Origin: Bacteroidales bacterium
GTDB lineage: Bacteria; Bacteroidota; Bacteroidia; Bacteroidales; UBA1715
Reading direction: 5' to 3'
DNA length: 64,000 bases
Assembly: GCA_016714605.1 (NCBI GenBank)
Contig: JADKDL010000012.1
Coordinates: 1 to 64,000, forward strand
How positions within the stretch are numbered: the first letter of the stretch is position 1; every line of letters starts with the position of its first letter. A program made the position numbers and the translations under genes. Below are positions 54,855 to 64,000 of this stretch, piece by piece. The notes under the pieces were generated by a model. That model ran no database searches. It saw only the letters and a list, made by a program, of their open reading frames with translations, and was not told the DNA's origin.

Positions 54855-57800
54855 ATGTATAGGATTTTAATTTTTCTCATTTTTCTGTTTAATATCGAGA
54901 TTTTTGCTAACACCAATTTCACTATAACAGATTCTGTTACCTGGCAAGATAATGATGATACTTATTTTTGCAATGGAGTTGAATATTCAAAGAAAAATGA
55001 CTTTATACCGATGTATAATACTGAGGTAAATATTGGAAGCGCTGAAGCAGCGGAAATTTATTTTTCAGAGGGAAACAAGTATCTGAGTCTACTATATGAT
55101 GCTCAATGGTCTGTAAACAATACCGATATAGCTATTTCGGTTTCTTACACAAAGAAAGGGAATGACAATTATGCAAATATATCTTTCCCGCTACTTTATT
55201 CTTACAATAAAATAGATATTAAAGGACTTAAGTTATTTACAATTAAAGTTGTAACATTCAGTAAAAATAATATTTTCGATAGCGGTTCGGTTGTAAAACT
55301 GAAAATTGCTAATTCGGGCATCTATAAAATTTCATACTCAGATATTGTAAACTATGGTATAACCAACCCTAATTCGGTAAAATTACATGCCGTTGCCAAC
55401 GGTCAATTGCCTCTCTTAAATTCAGACATATCATGTACCGAACTCAAAGAAATTCCTATAAGTTTACAACTTGGCAGCGATAATGTTTTTAACGAAGGAG
55501 ATTATTTGCTTTTCTATGCTGCCGGTCCTCATAAATGGATATATAATGAGGCAACAAAAATATACGAACACGACAAGCACGATTTCTCAAATGCTTCATA
55601 TATATTTCTTTCAGCTAATAACGGAAACAGCAAGACTATAGAAGAGATTAGTAATGATGGTACACAAAACATTACTTTGCGAGAATATGACTACTTTGAT
55701 TTTGAAGAAAAAGATGAAGAAAATATATTAAAATCAGGTAGTGAATGGTTTGAAATTTTGACTTCAAAAGAGGTGTCTTTTACAATTGATAATGTAAACA
55801 CGGCAAAGCCTATAAAATTAAAATGGAAATTGATAATAGAATCAGATTTACAAAGTGTCAATTACAAAGTAACAACCAATAATGTTCCAAAATCATACTC
55901 AGTTCAAAGAATCTCTGAATATACAACACATTTAAATAAAGATTCAGTGTACTTAAATAGCTCATCTTTGAATTTAAAAATCGATTTTACGAGTAGCAAC
56001 ATCAGTTCAAAAGCATATCTGGACTATATTGAAGTACAAGCAAAATGTAATCTGTCAAAATCAAACAAACAACTATTATTTTGCAATGCAGAGTCGCTCA
56101 ATAAAAGCTTAGCTGAATATATTTTAAATACATCAACACAACCGATAGTTTGGGATGTAACTGATTATGAGAATGTAAAACAATTAAAAACCACATCAGG
56201 CTCAGGTTCACTATCTTTCAAAGCAAAAGGAGATGTGCTCAGACATTTTGCAGTTTTCTCATCAGCAGAAGCATATAGTCCGGAATTTGTAGAAAAAGTA
56301 GCTTCTCAAAACCTACATGCTATTGATAATGCAGATATGCTCATCATTGCAAATCCTCAATTTCAAAAGCAAGCAGAAGCTATCGCTAGTCTACATGCTG
56401 ATATAGATGGTTTTAGCACCAAAGTTGTTTCTCAGAACCAGATTTTCAATGAATTCTCTGGTGGAAAACCAGATGTTTCTGCAATAAGAAATTTTATAAG
56501 ACACGTTTATTTCACTTCGAAAGCAGGTTCGCTTCCACTTAAATACGTACTTCTTTTCGGAGATGGAAGTTATGATAATAGAAACGTTACGCCTCTGGAT
56601 GTTAAAATAATGACTTTCCAATCGAAGAACTCATTAAATCACTCTTCGTATGTTTCTGACGATTTTTATGGATTTCTTGAGGGCGAAGAAGGTGTTAATA
56701 ATGACGGTTTTACAGGCGATTTAGATATTGGGCTAGGTAGATTTCCGGTAAATAACGCTGAACAAGCGAATATTGCAATAGAAAAAACTATAAACTATGC
56801 TACTAATAAAGCATACAGGGGTGCATGGCAAAATGAATTATGTTTCATAGCTGATGATTTAGACGGTAATCCTCCAAACCAAACAGTTCATACTGTTGAT
56901 GCCGACTCACTTACTGTACAGATAAAAAGAAATTATCCGTTTTTTAATTTTGAAAAGATATTCACCGATGCATATAAGCAACATACTACAGTTGCAGGAC
57001 AGAGATATCCTGATGCAATGAATGCTATTAAAGACCGTTTGAAAAAAGGGGCTTTAATTCTCAATTATACCGGACATGGGAGTACAGAAAGATTTGCATC
57101 GGAAGATTTGGTTAACGAAAATGAACTATCATTATGGAACAATGAAACCAAACTGCCCCTCATAATTACAGCATCTTGCGATATTAGTAAATTTGACAAT
57201 CCGGCAGAAGAATCATTAGGTGAAAAAATGTTTCTTCTTCCCAAAGGCGGTGCTATAGCGTTACTTTCAACAACGAGAGTGGTTTATTCTTCAGCTAATT
57301 ACGCCCTAAATTCTACACTTTACAAATATCTGTTCAATAATGATGAACAAGGTAAACCAATTGCTCTTGGTGAGGCAATAAGAAGAACAAAAAACTCTTC
57401 TGGTAATAATCAAAATGACAGAAGTTTCATTCTTTTAGGCGACCCGGCGCTTAGACTTGCCGTTCCAGAATTACGAGTAATAGTAGATTCTATTAATGAA
57501 AAATCTATAAACGAAATACAAGATACAATACACGCTCTTAGCTTTGTGAAAATAACAGGACGAATAGAAAATATTGCAGGAGACAAAATTAATAGGAACG
57601 GCACTCTTAAAGTTAAAGTTTTTGATAAAGAGAAGAAAATAACCACTTTGGGCAACGATGGTTTTGAACCACTTTCATTTTATGTTCAAAACACAATTAT
57701 TTTCAATGGTAATGTAAATGTAGTAGATGGTGACTTCAAATTAAGTTTTATAGTGCCAAAAGATATTTCTTATGTGCCGGGAACCGGAAAATTCAGCTTT

Positions 57801-58547
57801 TATTACTCAGATGAGCAGAAAGATGGGGCTGGAGCAATTAATAACATAATAATAAGTGGAGTAGATTCTCTAAATTATATAGACACTCTAGGACCGGAAA
57901 TAAGTATATATATGAACGATACCACATTTGAGAACGGCGGAAAAACAAATCAAAACCCCCTGCTTCTAGTTAAGGTTGCCGATAATTCGGGAATAAATGT
58001 TTCTGATTTTGGTATTGGTCACAACGCCGTTGCAATTCTTGATAGTGACATACAATTTCAGCAGACACTTAACGAATTCTACGAATCAGACATTGACTCA
58101 TATCAAAGCGGAAGTTTTAAATATCCTTATACATCACTAGAAGAAGGTCTACATTACATTGATGTGAAAATATGGGATGTACTTAATAATTCATCTGAAA
58201 AACGAATAACGTTTAACGTTGTAAATTCTGTACAAATGCTCTTATATGATTTATTCAATTATCCAAATCCGGTAAATGAATATACTAATTTCATGTTTAG
58301 TCATAACCAAACAGACCAAACACTTCAAGTTCAAATAGAAATATATAGCACCCAAGGTCATCATTTAAAAACTCTTGATTATGAATTTTATGCTAACACA
58401 TACCGTTCAGAACCATTATTCTGGGATGCAAGATCGGGGTCAGATAATCAATTAAGCAAAGGTATTTATTTCTATAAAGTAATCTTAATCAACGAAGTAG
58501 GTAAACGAATTGAAAATAGCAGTCGTCTAGTCATTTTTAATGAATAA
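54855..58547 (+). CDS. porU: T9SS sortase PorU (C25 peptidase)
   Basis: PorU cuts the C-terminal sorting signal of T9SS cargo and links the protein to the surface. The 1230-residue protein has a signal peptide (ILIFLIFLFNIEIFA), a large N-terminal beta region, and a gingipain-type C25 catalytic domain (about residues 480-880). The catalytic dyad is visible: His741 in NYTGHGSTERF and Cys775 in ITASCDISKFD. Its own C-terminus is a T9SS-like sorting domain (YPNPVNEYTNF to the end), as expected for PorU. porV follows on the same strand after 193 bases. The frame is intact over 3.7 kb. Confidence 0.96.
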   Translation: MYRILIFLIFLFNIEIFANTNFTITDSVTWQDNDDTYFCNGVEYSKKNDFIPMYNTEVNIGSAEAAEIYFSEGNKYLSLLYDAQWSVNNTDIAISVSYTKKGNDNYANISFPLLYSYNKIDIKGLKLFTIKVVTFSKNNIFDSGSVVKLKIANSGIYKISYSDIVNYGITNPNSVKLHAVANGQLPLLNSDISCTELKEIPISLQLGSDNVFNEGDYLLFYAAGPHKWIYNEATKIYEHDKHDFSNASYIFLSANNGNSKTIEEISNDGTQNITLREYDYFDFEEKDEENILKSGSEWFEILTSKEVSFTIDNVNTAKPIKLKWKLIIESDLQSVNYKVTTNNVPKSYSVQRISEYTTHLNKDSVYLNSSSLNLKIDFTSSNISSKAYLDYIEVQAKCNLSKSNKQLLFCNAESLNKSLAEYILNTSTQPIVWDVTDYENVKQLKTTSGSGSLSFKAKGDVLRHFAVFSSAEAYSPEFVEKVASQNLHAIDNADMLIIANPQFQKQAEAIASLHADIDGFSTKVVSQNQIFNEFSGGKPDVSAIRNFIRHVYFTSKAGSLPLKYVLLFGDGSYDNRNVTPLDVKIMTFQSKNSLNHSSYVSDDFYGFLEGEEGVNNDGFTGDLDIGLGRFPVNNAEQANIAIEKTINYATNKAYRGAWQNELCFIADDLDGNPPNQTVHTVDADSLTVQIKRNYPFFNFEKIFTDAYKQHTTVAGQRYPDAMNAIKDRLKKGALILNYTGHGSTERFASEDLVNENELSLWNNETKLPLIITASCDISKFDNPAEESLGEKMFLLPKGGAIALLSTTRVVYSSANYALNSTLYKYLFNNDEQGKPIALGEAIRRTKNSSGNNQNDRSFILLGDPALRLAVPELRVIVDSINEKSINEIQDTIHALSFVKITGRIENIAGDKINRNGTLKVKVFDKEKKITTLGNDGFEPLSFYVQNTIIFNGNVNVVDGDFKLSFIVPKDISYVPGTGKFSFYYSDEQKDGAGAINNIIISGVDSLNYIDTLGPEISIYMNDTTFENGGKTNQNPLLLVKVADNSGINVSDFGIGHNAVAILDSDIQFQQTLNEFYESDIDSYQSGSFKYPYTSLEEGLHYIDVKIWDVLNNSSEKRITFNVVNSVQMLLYDLFNYPNPVNEYTNFMFSHNQTDQTLQVQIEIYSTQGHHLKTLDYEFYANTYRSEPLFWDARSGSDNQLSKGIYFYKVILINEVGKRIENSSRLVIFNE

Positions 58548-58740
58548 ATTTTATACATTTTTTATTATTTTGTATAATAAATCACAAAAATAATAGTTTA
58601 TAAGCTATATATTTGTCCATACAAAATTTTTAAGAAGATTTTGAAATACGAAGACATTTAAATAATAAACAAATAAATAATTTAAATTAAGCTGGTTACG
58701 AAAAAACAATCAGTTTTAGAGCCATTAAAAAATAAAAAAT

Positions 58741-59905
58741 ATGAATCTTAATAAATTGTTTTTAACATCAACATTACTAACAGCAATCTTTGTTACACAA
58801 TCAATAGGCCAAATATCTAAAGTTGATTATGAAGATATAACAGGACAAGATTTATCTGATAAATATAACGTAATAACTACAGCAGTTCCATTTTTGCTTA
58901 TAGCCCCCGACTCAAGAGCCGGAGCCATGGGAGATGTAGGAGTTGCAACCTCTGCCGATGTATGGTCTATGCGTTGGAACCCCTCAAAGTACGCATTTGC
59001 TGAGAAAGACTTATCGTTGGGTATTTCATATACTCCCGTGGCTTAGACATTTACAAATAAAAGATATAAATCTCATTTATATGGCAGGTTCATATAAGCT
59101 TGATAAAATGCAAGCTCTTTCTATGTCTATCCTTTATTTTTCTTTGGGTGATATACAATATACAGACGAGAGAGGCGATGACCTACCATTAGATCACAAC
59201 CCGAACGAATGGGCAATGGATTTTGCATACTCTAGAAAATTATCAGATGTATTTGCCTTAGGTATTTCAGGGAGATTTATTTACTCAAACCTTTTAGGTT
59301 CTATTGATGAAAGTAAACCTGGTATTGCAGCAGCAGCAGACATTTCGGGGATGTATCAAAAAAGCATTAGCAATATTGGTGATATATCTTGGGGGTTCAA
59401 CATATCTAATATCGGTTCAAAAATATCGTACCAAGACGGTGGCGAAAAAGATTTTATACCTACTAACCTAAGATTAGGTGGTGGTTATAACTTCAACTTA
59501 AATGAATATAATAAACTAGGTATCTATGTAGATTATAATAAATTACTTGTTCCAACAGAAGATTCTAGTTCTAGTGTTTCGACCGTTGCAGGTGTATTTA
59601 CCTCATTCTCTGATGCCCCAGGCGGTTTCAAAGAAGAAATACATGAAATAATAGCTTCGGTAGGTGTTGAGTACTGGTATGATAATCAATTTGCAATACG
59701 CGGTGGATATTTCTATGAACATGAAACTAAAGGAAATAGAAAATATTTTTCTTTAGGTGTAGGTCTTAAATTGAATGTATTTGGTCTTGACGTTTCTTAT
59801 CTAGTAGCTAATGGAAATTCACCTTTGGCAAACACCTTAAGATTTTCTCTATCGTTTGACTTTGAAGGCTTGAAGGCAGAAAATAAAGCAGCTGAAAATA
59901 TATAA
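58741..59905 (+). CDS. porV: T9SS outer-membrane protein PorV (frameshifted)
   Basis: PorV (LptO) is the FadL-like outer-membrane partner of PorU; it shuttles T9SS cargo to the sortase. The first part has a signal peptide, YNVITTAVPFLLIAPDSRAGAMGDVGVATSADVWSMRWNPSKYAFAE (a PorV signature read in pieces) and stops at 59043 after SYTPVA. The second part, WLRHLQIKDINLIYMAGSYKLDK onward, is in another frame and ends at 59905. Removing one C from the CCC near 59035 restores SYTPWLRHL. The corrected length is about 388 residues, normal for the family. porU-porV order is conserved in many gliding Bacteroidota. Confidence 0.95.
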
Positions 59906-59924
59906 GATATACTATAAATTCTAC

Positions 59925-59976
59925 TTTAAAACAAGAAAGCAGATATACTAAAATATATCTGCTTTCTTGTTTTAAA
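59925..59976. terminator. 23-bp perfect hairpin between porV and dxs
   Basis: A very long perfect stem (59925-59947 with 59954-59976) with a 6-nt loop, A-rich on one side and T-rich on the other, between two convergent genes. It should terminate transcripts from both sides. Confidence 0.85.
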
Positions 59977-59990
59977 ATAATTGAACTTGA

Positions 59991-61742
59991 TTACTTCAAA
60001 ATTTCTTTTACTGCATAGATAATTCCTTCGGTATCATAACCACATTCGTGCCACAACTGTTCTTGCGTACCGTGACTAATAAACTTATCAGGCACTCCAA
60101 GACGTTTCACTTTTGCCGAATAATTATTATCTGCCATAAATTCAAGAATAGCACTTCCAAATCCACCAATAATAACACCATCTTCAATGGTAATTACTCT
60201 TTTGTGAGCCGAAAATACTTCGTGTAGCAAAGCCTCGTCTAACGGTTTTGCAAATAGTAAATTATAATGAGCTACAGAAATCCCTTCTTGCTCTAAAACA
60301 GAAATAGCTTTTGTAGCAAAATTACCCGGAAATCCGAAAGACAAAATAGCAACATCTTTGCCTGCATGAAGCTTTCGTCCCTTACCAATTTCAATTTTCT
60401 CAAAATCTTTTTTCCACTCAGTAAGAACCCCATTACCTCGAGGATACCTAATTACTATAGGACCTACATTAAACTGAGCTGTATAAAGTATATTTCTTAA
60501 ATCAATTTCTGTCATGGGAGCAAACACTATCATATTAGGAATAGCTCTCATAAAAGTAATATCAAAAACACCATGATGCGTTGCTCCATCTGCACCAACC
60601 AATCCACCTCTATCAAGGCAAAATACAACATTAAGATTCTGCAAAGCCACATCATGAATCACCTGATCGTAAGCTCTTTGCATGAATGTTGAATAGATAT
60701 TACAATATGGAATCAGTTATTTTATCATTTGTTCGTGCTATTTCTAAAAGAGTTTCTCCAAACACATCCTGAAATTTTGGCGGAGAAGACTCGTTTTTAA
60801 CGGTTTCTATTATCAATCCGGTATCAGGATTAAACTTACCCGGTGCATGCCAAAGCGTCTGTTCTGTTTCTGCAACTAAAAAACCCTTCCCTTTTTTGGT
60901 TCTGATATGCAATAACTTAGGCCCTTTAATTTTTTCTAAATCTCTTAAAATTTGAATTATATGAAATACATCATGACCATCTACAGGTCCAAAATATCTA
61001 AAATTCAAGGATTCAAACAAATTACTTTCTTTGAGAATAATAGACTTAATTCCATTCTCAATTTTCTGAGCTAATATTTGTGTATTAGGACCAAACTTAC
61101 TGAGCTTCCCTAAAAATTTCCAAACATCATCTTTTAGCCTATTATAAGCATGAGATGTAGTAATATCGAGCAAATACTGATGCAAAGCACCAACATTTGC
61201 ATCAATGGCAATATTATTATCATTAAGAATTACCAGTATATTGGAATTCTCTATTCCTGCATGATTCAACGCTTCGAAAGCCATACCTCCGGTCATAGAC
61301 CCATCTCCTATTACAGCCACAACTCTTCGGTCTATTTCTCCTTTATGACGAGCAGCTACGGCCATTCCAAGGGCTGCAGATATAGATGTAGATGAGTGTC
61401 CAACAGCAAAAGAATCAAACTCGCTCTCCTCAGGCAATGGAAATCCACACAGTCCCTTATATTTTCTATTGGTATAGAACAAATCTTTCTTCCGGTAAGT
61501 ATCTTATGACCATATGCTTGATGGCCAACATCCCAGACTAACTTATCATATGGTGTATTGAGTACATAATGTAAAGCAACCGTTAGTTCCACCACCCCTA
61601 AGCTGGCTCCCAAATGTCCCGGATTTTTACTCGTCTCAGAAATTATAAACGCTCGCAACTCTTCACATAATTGCGGCAATTGTTCTATAGAGAGTTTTTT
61701 TAGATCTTCGGGAAATTGTATATGTTGGAGTAAATTTGTCAA
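59991..61742 (-). CDS. dxs: 1-Deoxy-D-xylulose-5-phosphate synthase (frameshift and deletion)
   Basis: DXS makes DXP from pyruvate and glyceraldehyde 3-phosphate, the entry to MEP isoprenoid synthesis. Three fragments are seen. The first has WDVGHQAYGHKILTGRK; the second has GHSSTSISAALGMA and the thiamine-diphosphate GDGSMTGGMAFEALNHAG motif; the third has MQRAYDQVIHDVALQNLNVVFCLDRGGLVGADG. The first join (about 61475) needs one A restored. At the second join (about 60700) about 45 codons are missing, covering the family's GIAEQHAVTFAAG region with the catalytic Glu. The coding start is TTG at 61742. Unless the deletion is an assembly error, the encoded enzyme cannot work. Confidence 0.92.
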
Positions 61743-62027
61743 GTCTTTATTTTTTGAAAAAAATAGAACAACAAATTTAAAAAAAACATCCTACCAATAC
61801 ATAAATGTTTCAATATATTTTTTATAATTATTATTATCAATTTTATGGTGCTATGCATTTAATATTTTAAATTTACTCCCAGTCAGAATTTGAAGGTTTC
61901 GATTTGCTTGATTTCATTTAAAATTCAGTTTATTAATAAAATCAAATAATTGGAACATTTATAATTAGCAAATTATTTGTCGGATTTTATGAACATGTCG
62001 ACAAGAAATTAATTAAAAAAAACACAA

Positions 62028-63011
62028 ATGAAATTTAAAATCTATACCCTAGTACTTTTTGGAATTATACTTAGTTCTTGCGTTTCAAAGAAACAGTTTC
62101 AGACAATAAAAACGGCTAATGAGCGTACTGCAATAGAAAAAGATTCCTTGCAAACAGCTTTAACAGAAGTGAAAGCACTAAAAGAAGTACTTGATTCCAA
62201 AAATGAATTATTGGAAAAAGATACCTCAAAATTAGGTATTGAAAAAAGAGAAACTTTAATTGAAAATGCTAAATTGAATGAATTAAACAATCAACTAATT
62301 AATAATCAATCTAAATTGATGCAAGAGAATGCAATAGAAGCTAAAAAAATTCTTGCAGAATTGCAGACCACAAGAGCAGACTTGATAAGAAGGGAAGATT
62401 CTCTCGAAATACTTGATAAAAATCTGAAAAGAGAAAGAGCGGTTGTTGAACAAATGAAAAATGAATTAGGACTTAAAGAAGAAGTTATAAAAGCAAAAAA
62501 TGTAAAACTTGCTGAACTAGAGAGTGTTCTCAGAAAGAAAGACTCAGTAACCAGAGCTTTAAAAACAAAAATATCGGCAGCACTACTTGGCTTTGAAGGC
62601 AATGGTCTATCTATAGTACAAAGAGATGGCAAAATTTATGTTTCGGTAGATGAAGAACTTCTTTTTCAAGTAGGTAAGGCTGATGTTGCTATAAAAGGAC
62701 AAGATGCTCTCAAAAAACTTGCAATAGTTTTGGAAAAAAATTCTGATATAAACATAATGGTAGAAGGGCACACAGATAATACCGGATCTGAAAAAATAAA
62801 TTGGGAACTAAGTACCAAAAGAGCTCATGCTATAACAGCAATTTTGCTTGACAACTCTAATATTGATGGCAAAAGAATAACAGTTGCCGGAAGGGGTCAA
62901 TTTGCTCCGTTAGACAAAGCTAATACTGTAGAAGCTCGGTCAAAAAACAGACGATCTGAAATAATTCTTACTCCTGATTTAGGTGAATTGTTTTCAATAA
63001 TAAATGAATAA
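62028..63011 (+). CDS. OmpA-family lipoprotein with coiled coil
   Basis: A 327-residue lipoprotein. The lipobox is ILSSC (Cys18). Residues 20-180 form a long heptad-rich coiled coil (many KEVLDSKNELLEKD-like units). Residues 205-320 form an OmpA/MotB peptidoglycan-binding domain with MVEGHTDNTGSEKINWELSTKRA and the C-terminal ARSKNRRSEIIL. It should bridge the outer membrane and cell wall. It lies 46 bases before aspS on the same strand. Confidence 0.9.
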   Translation: MKFKIYTLVLFGIILSSCVSKKQFQTIKTANERTAIEKDSLQTALTEVKALKEVLDSKNELLEKDTSKLGIEKRETLIENAKLNELNNQLINNQSKLMQENAIEAKKILAELQTTRADLIRREDSLEILDKNLKRERAVVEQMKNELGLKEEVIKAKNVKLAELESVLRKKDSVTRALKTKISAALLGFEGNGLSIVQRDGKIYVSVDEELLFQVGKADVAIKGQDALKKLAIVLEKNSDINIMVEGHTDNTGSEKINWELSTKRAHAITAILLDNSNIDGKRITVAGRGQFAPLDKANTVEARSKNRRSEIILTPDLGELFSIINE

Positions 63012-63057
63012 AAAAAATCAATATATTTTTGTTACTTTGCTAAAAAATTAAAGAAAT

Positions 63058-64000
63058 ATGTATAGAAGCTTTACTTGCGGAGAGTCGAGAATAGAGCATG
63101 TTGGAAAATATGTAGTATTGGCCGGATGGGTACAAAAAACCGAAGAATGGGTGGTATGGTATTCATAGATTTGAGAGACCGTTATGGTGTTACTCAACTA
63201 GTTGTTGATGAGAACACTAATAAAGATATATTTGCCCTAGCCAACGATTTAGGAAGAGAATTTGTAATTCAAGCCAAAGGAACAGTAATAGAGAGAAGTA
63301 GCAAAAATGCAAATATAGCTACTGGCGATATTGAAATAAATTTAACAGAACTAAACATTCTCAATAAAGCAGAAGTGCCTCCATTTACTATCCAAGCAGA
63401 TACAGACGGTGGCGAAGAACTGAGAATGCAATATAGGTACCTAGACTTACGTAGAGAACCACTTCAAAACAACCTAATACTCAGACACAGAATGGCTAAA
63501 CTCATTCGTGATTATCTTGATAATAAGGGATTTATTGAAGTTGAAACTCCGTACCTGATAAAATCTACTCCTGAAGGGGCTCGCGATTTTGTAGTACCTT
63601 CAAGAATACACCACGGAGAATTTTACGCACTTCCACAATCACCACAGGTATTTAAACAACTACTCATGGTAGGTGGATTCGATAAATATTTTCAAATAGT
63701 AAAATGTTTTAGAGATGAAGATTTCCGTTCAGATCGTCAGCCAGAGTTTACTCAAATAGACTGCGAAATGTCTTTTGTAGAACAAGAAGATATTTTGAAA
63801 ACATTTGAGGGCATGATGAAATATGTGCTTCTTAAAATAAAAGGTCTAGATTTCCCTGACCCATTTCCTAGAATGACCTATGCGCAATCTATGGAAGAAT
63901 ATGGCAACGATAAACCGGACATCAGATTTGGAATGAAAATAAAAAACCTTTCGCATATTGCTAAAGGAAAGGGATTTGTGGTTTTTGACGGCTCAGAATA
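63058..64000 (+). CDS. aspS: Aspartyl-tRNA synthetase, 5' part (frameshifted)
   Basis: AspS charges tRNA-Asp with aspartate. The first frame, MYRSFTCGESRIEHVGKYVVLAGWVQKT, runs out at 63167. The rest continues in another frame from RRMGGMVFIDLRDRYGVTQLVVDE through RYLDLRREPLQNN, the motif TPEGARDFVVPSR and CFRDEDFRSDRQPEFTQ (class II motif 2) to the window end. One C missing from the CCC near 63141 explains the break. The remainder of the gene lies beyond the window. The OB-fold anticodon domain is at the N-terminus and the class II catalytic domain follows. Confidence 0.95.

Noticed and set aside
381..63145. Programmed frameshifting or translational bypassing as the cause of the many broken frames.
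   Set aside because: The sites share no common motif, need shifts in different directions, and occur mostly in homopolymers in unrelated housekeeping genes. Sequence error explains them better.
1..64000. CRISPR arrays, insertion sequences, prophage genes or defence islands.
   Set aside because: No direct-repeat/spacer pattern, transposase, integrase or Cas-like protein was seen. The NdpA-family gene alone does not make a defence locus.

Overview
The window is about one third GC and comes from a member of the Bacteroidota. The evidence is a type IX secretion (T9SS) and gliding locus (gldJ, porP/sprF, porU, porV), lipoproteins with Bacteroidota lipoboxes, DUF4837, a CHU_C-type C-terminal sorting domain, and promoters of the Bacteroidota TAnnTTTG type. 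Menaquinone seems to be made by the futalosine route (mqnB plus an mqnP-like UbiA prenyltransferase). The order cannot be fixed from the sequence. No phage, insertion sequence, CRISPR array or plasmid gene was seen. It reads as chromosomal core and semi-core DNA.

Layout. 0-3 kb: dtd, fabD, folE, mqnB. 3-6.4 kb: a lipoprotein and an envelope glycosylation group (DUF2304 protein, GT2, GT4). 6.7-15 kb: an unrecognised exported protein, a CDF metal transporter, a secreted helix-hairpin-helix/barrel protein, a sodium:solute symporter, a DUF4837 lipoprotein and the UbiA prenyltransferase. 15-25.6 kb: a sialate O-acetylesterase, small conserved genes, a GARS-like ATP-grasp protein with a TTG start, a GNAT, a hybrid sensor kinase lacking its phospho-acceptor His, a PfkB kinase and a nucleoid-associated protein. 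25.6-29.5 kb: the aguB/aguA putrescine pair, tRNA-Asn, an adenosine-kinase-like gene and a small Cys-cluster protein. 29.5-37.8 kb: a surface adhesin module (PorE-like OmpA protein, PorP/SprF, a 1614-residue PKD adhesin). 37.8-51.7 kb: murF, glycosyltransferases, an inositol-phosphatase family gene, folC, tRNA-Val, a SpoIIE phosphatase, leuB, an amidohydrolase and cysK. 52-60 kb: the T9SS core locus gldJ, porP, porU, porV. 60-64 kb: dxs, an OmpA lipoprotein and the start of aspS.

How the genes work together. PorU, PorV, GldJ and PorP (52-60 kb) are parts of the T9SS, which exports and anchors proteins such as the giant PKD adhesin. That adhesin is encoded back to back with its own PorP/SprF partner and a PorE-like peptidoglycan-binding protein. 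mqnB, the UbiA gene and possibly the amidohydrolase at 48.4 kb belong to menaquinone synthesis. aguA and aguB make putrescine from agmatine.

Quality warning. At least nine genes (dtd, fabD, an exported protein, the esterase, folC, gldJ, porV, dxs, aspS) are broken by one- or two-base indels, mostly in homopolymers. Several of these are normally essential, so sequencing or assembly error is the simplest explanation. dxs also lacks a block of about 45 codons that includes the catalytic Glu. Coordinates for these genes span the whole reconstructed gene.
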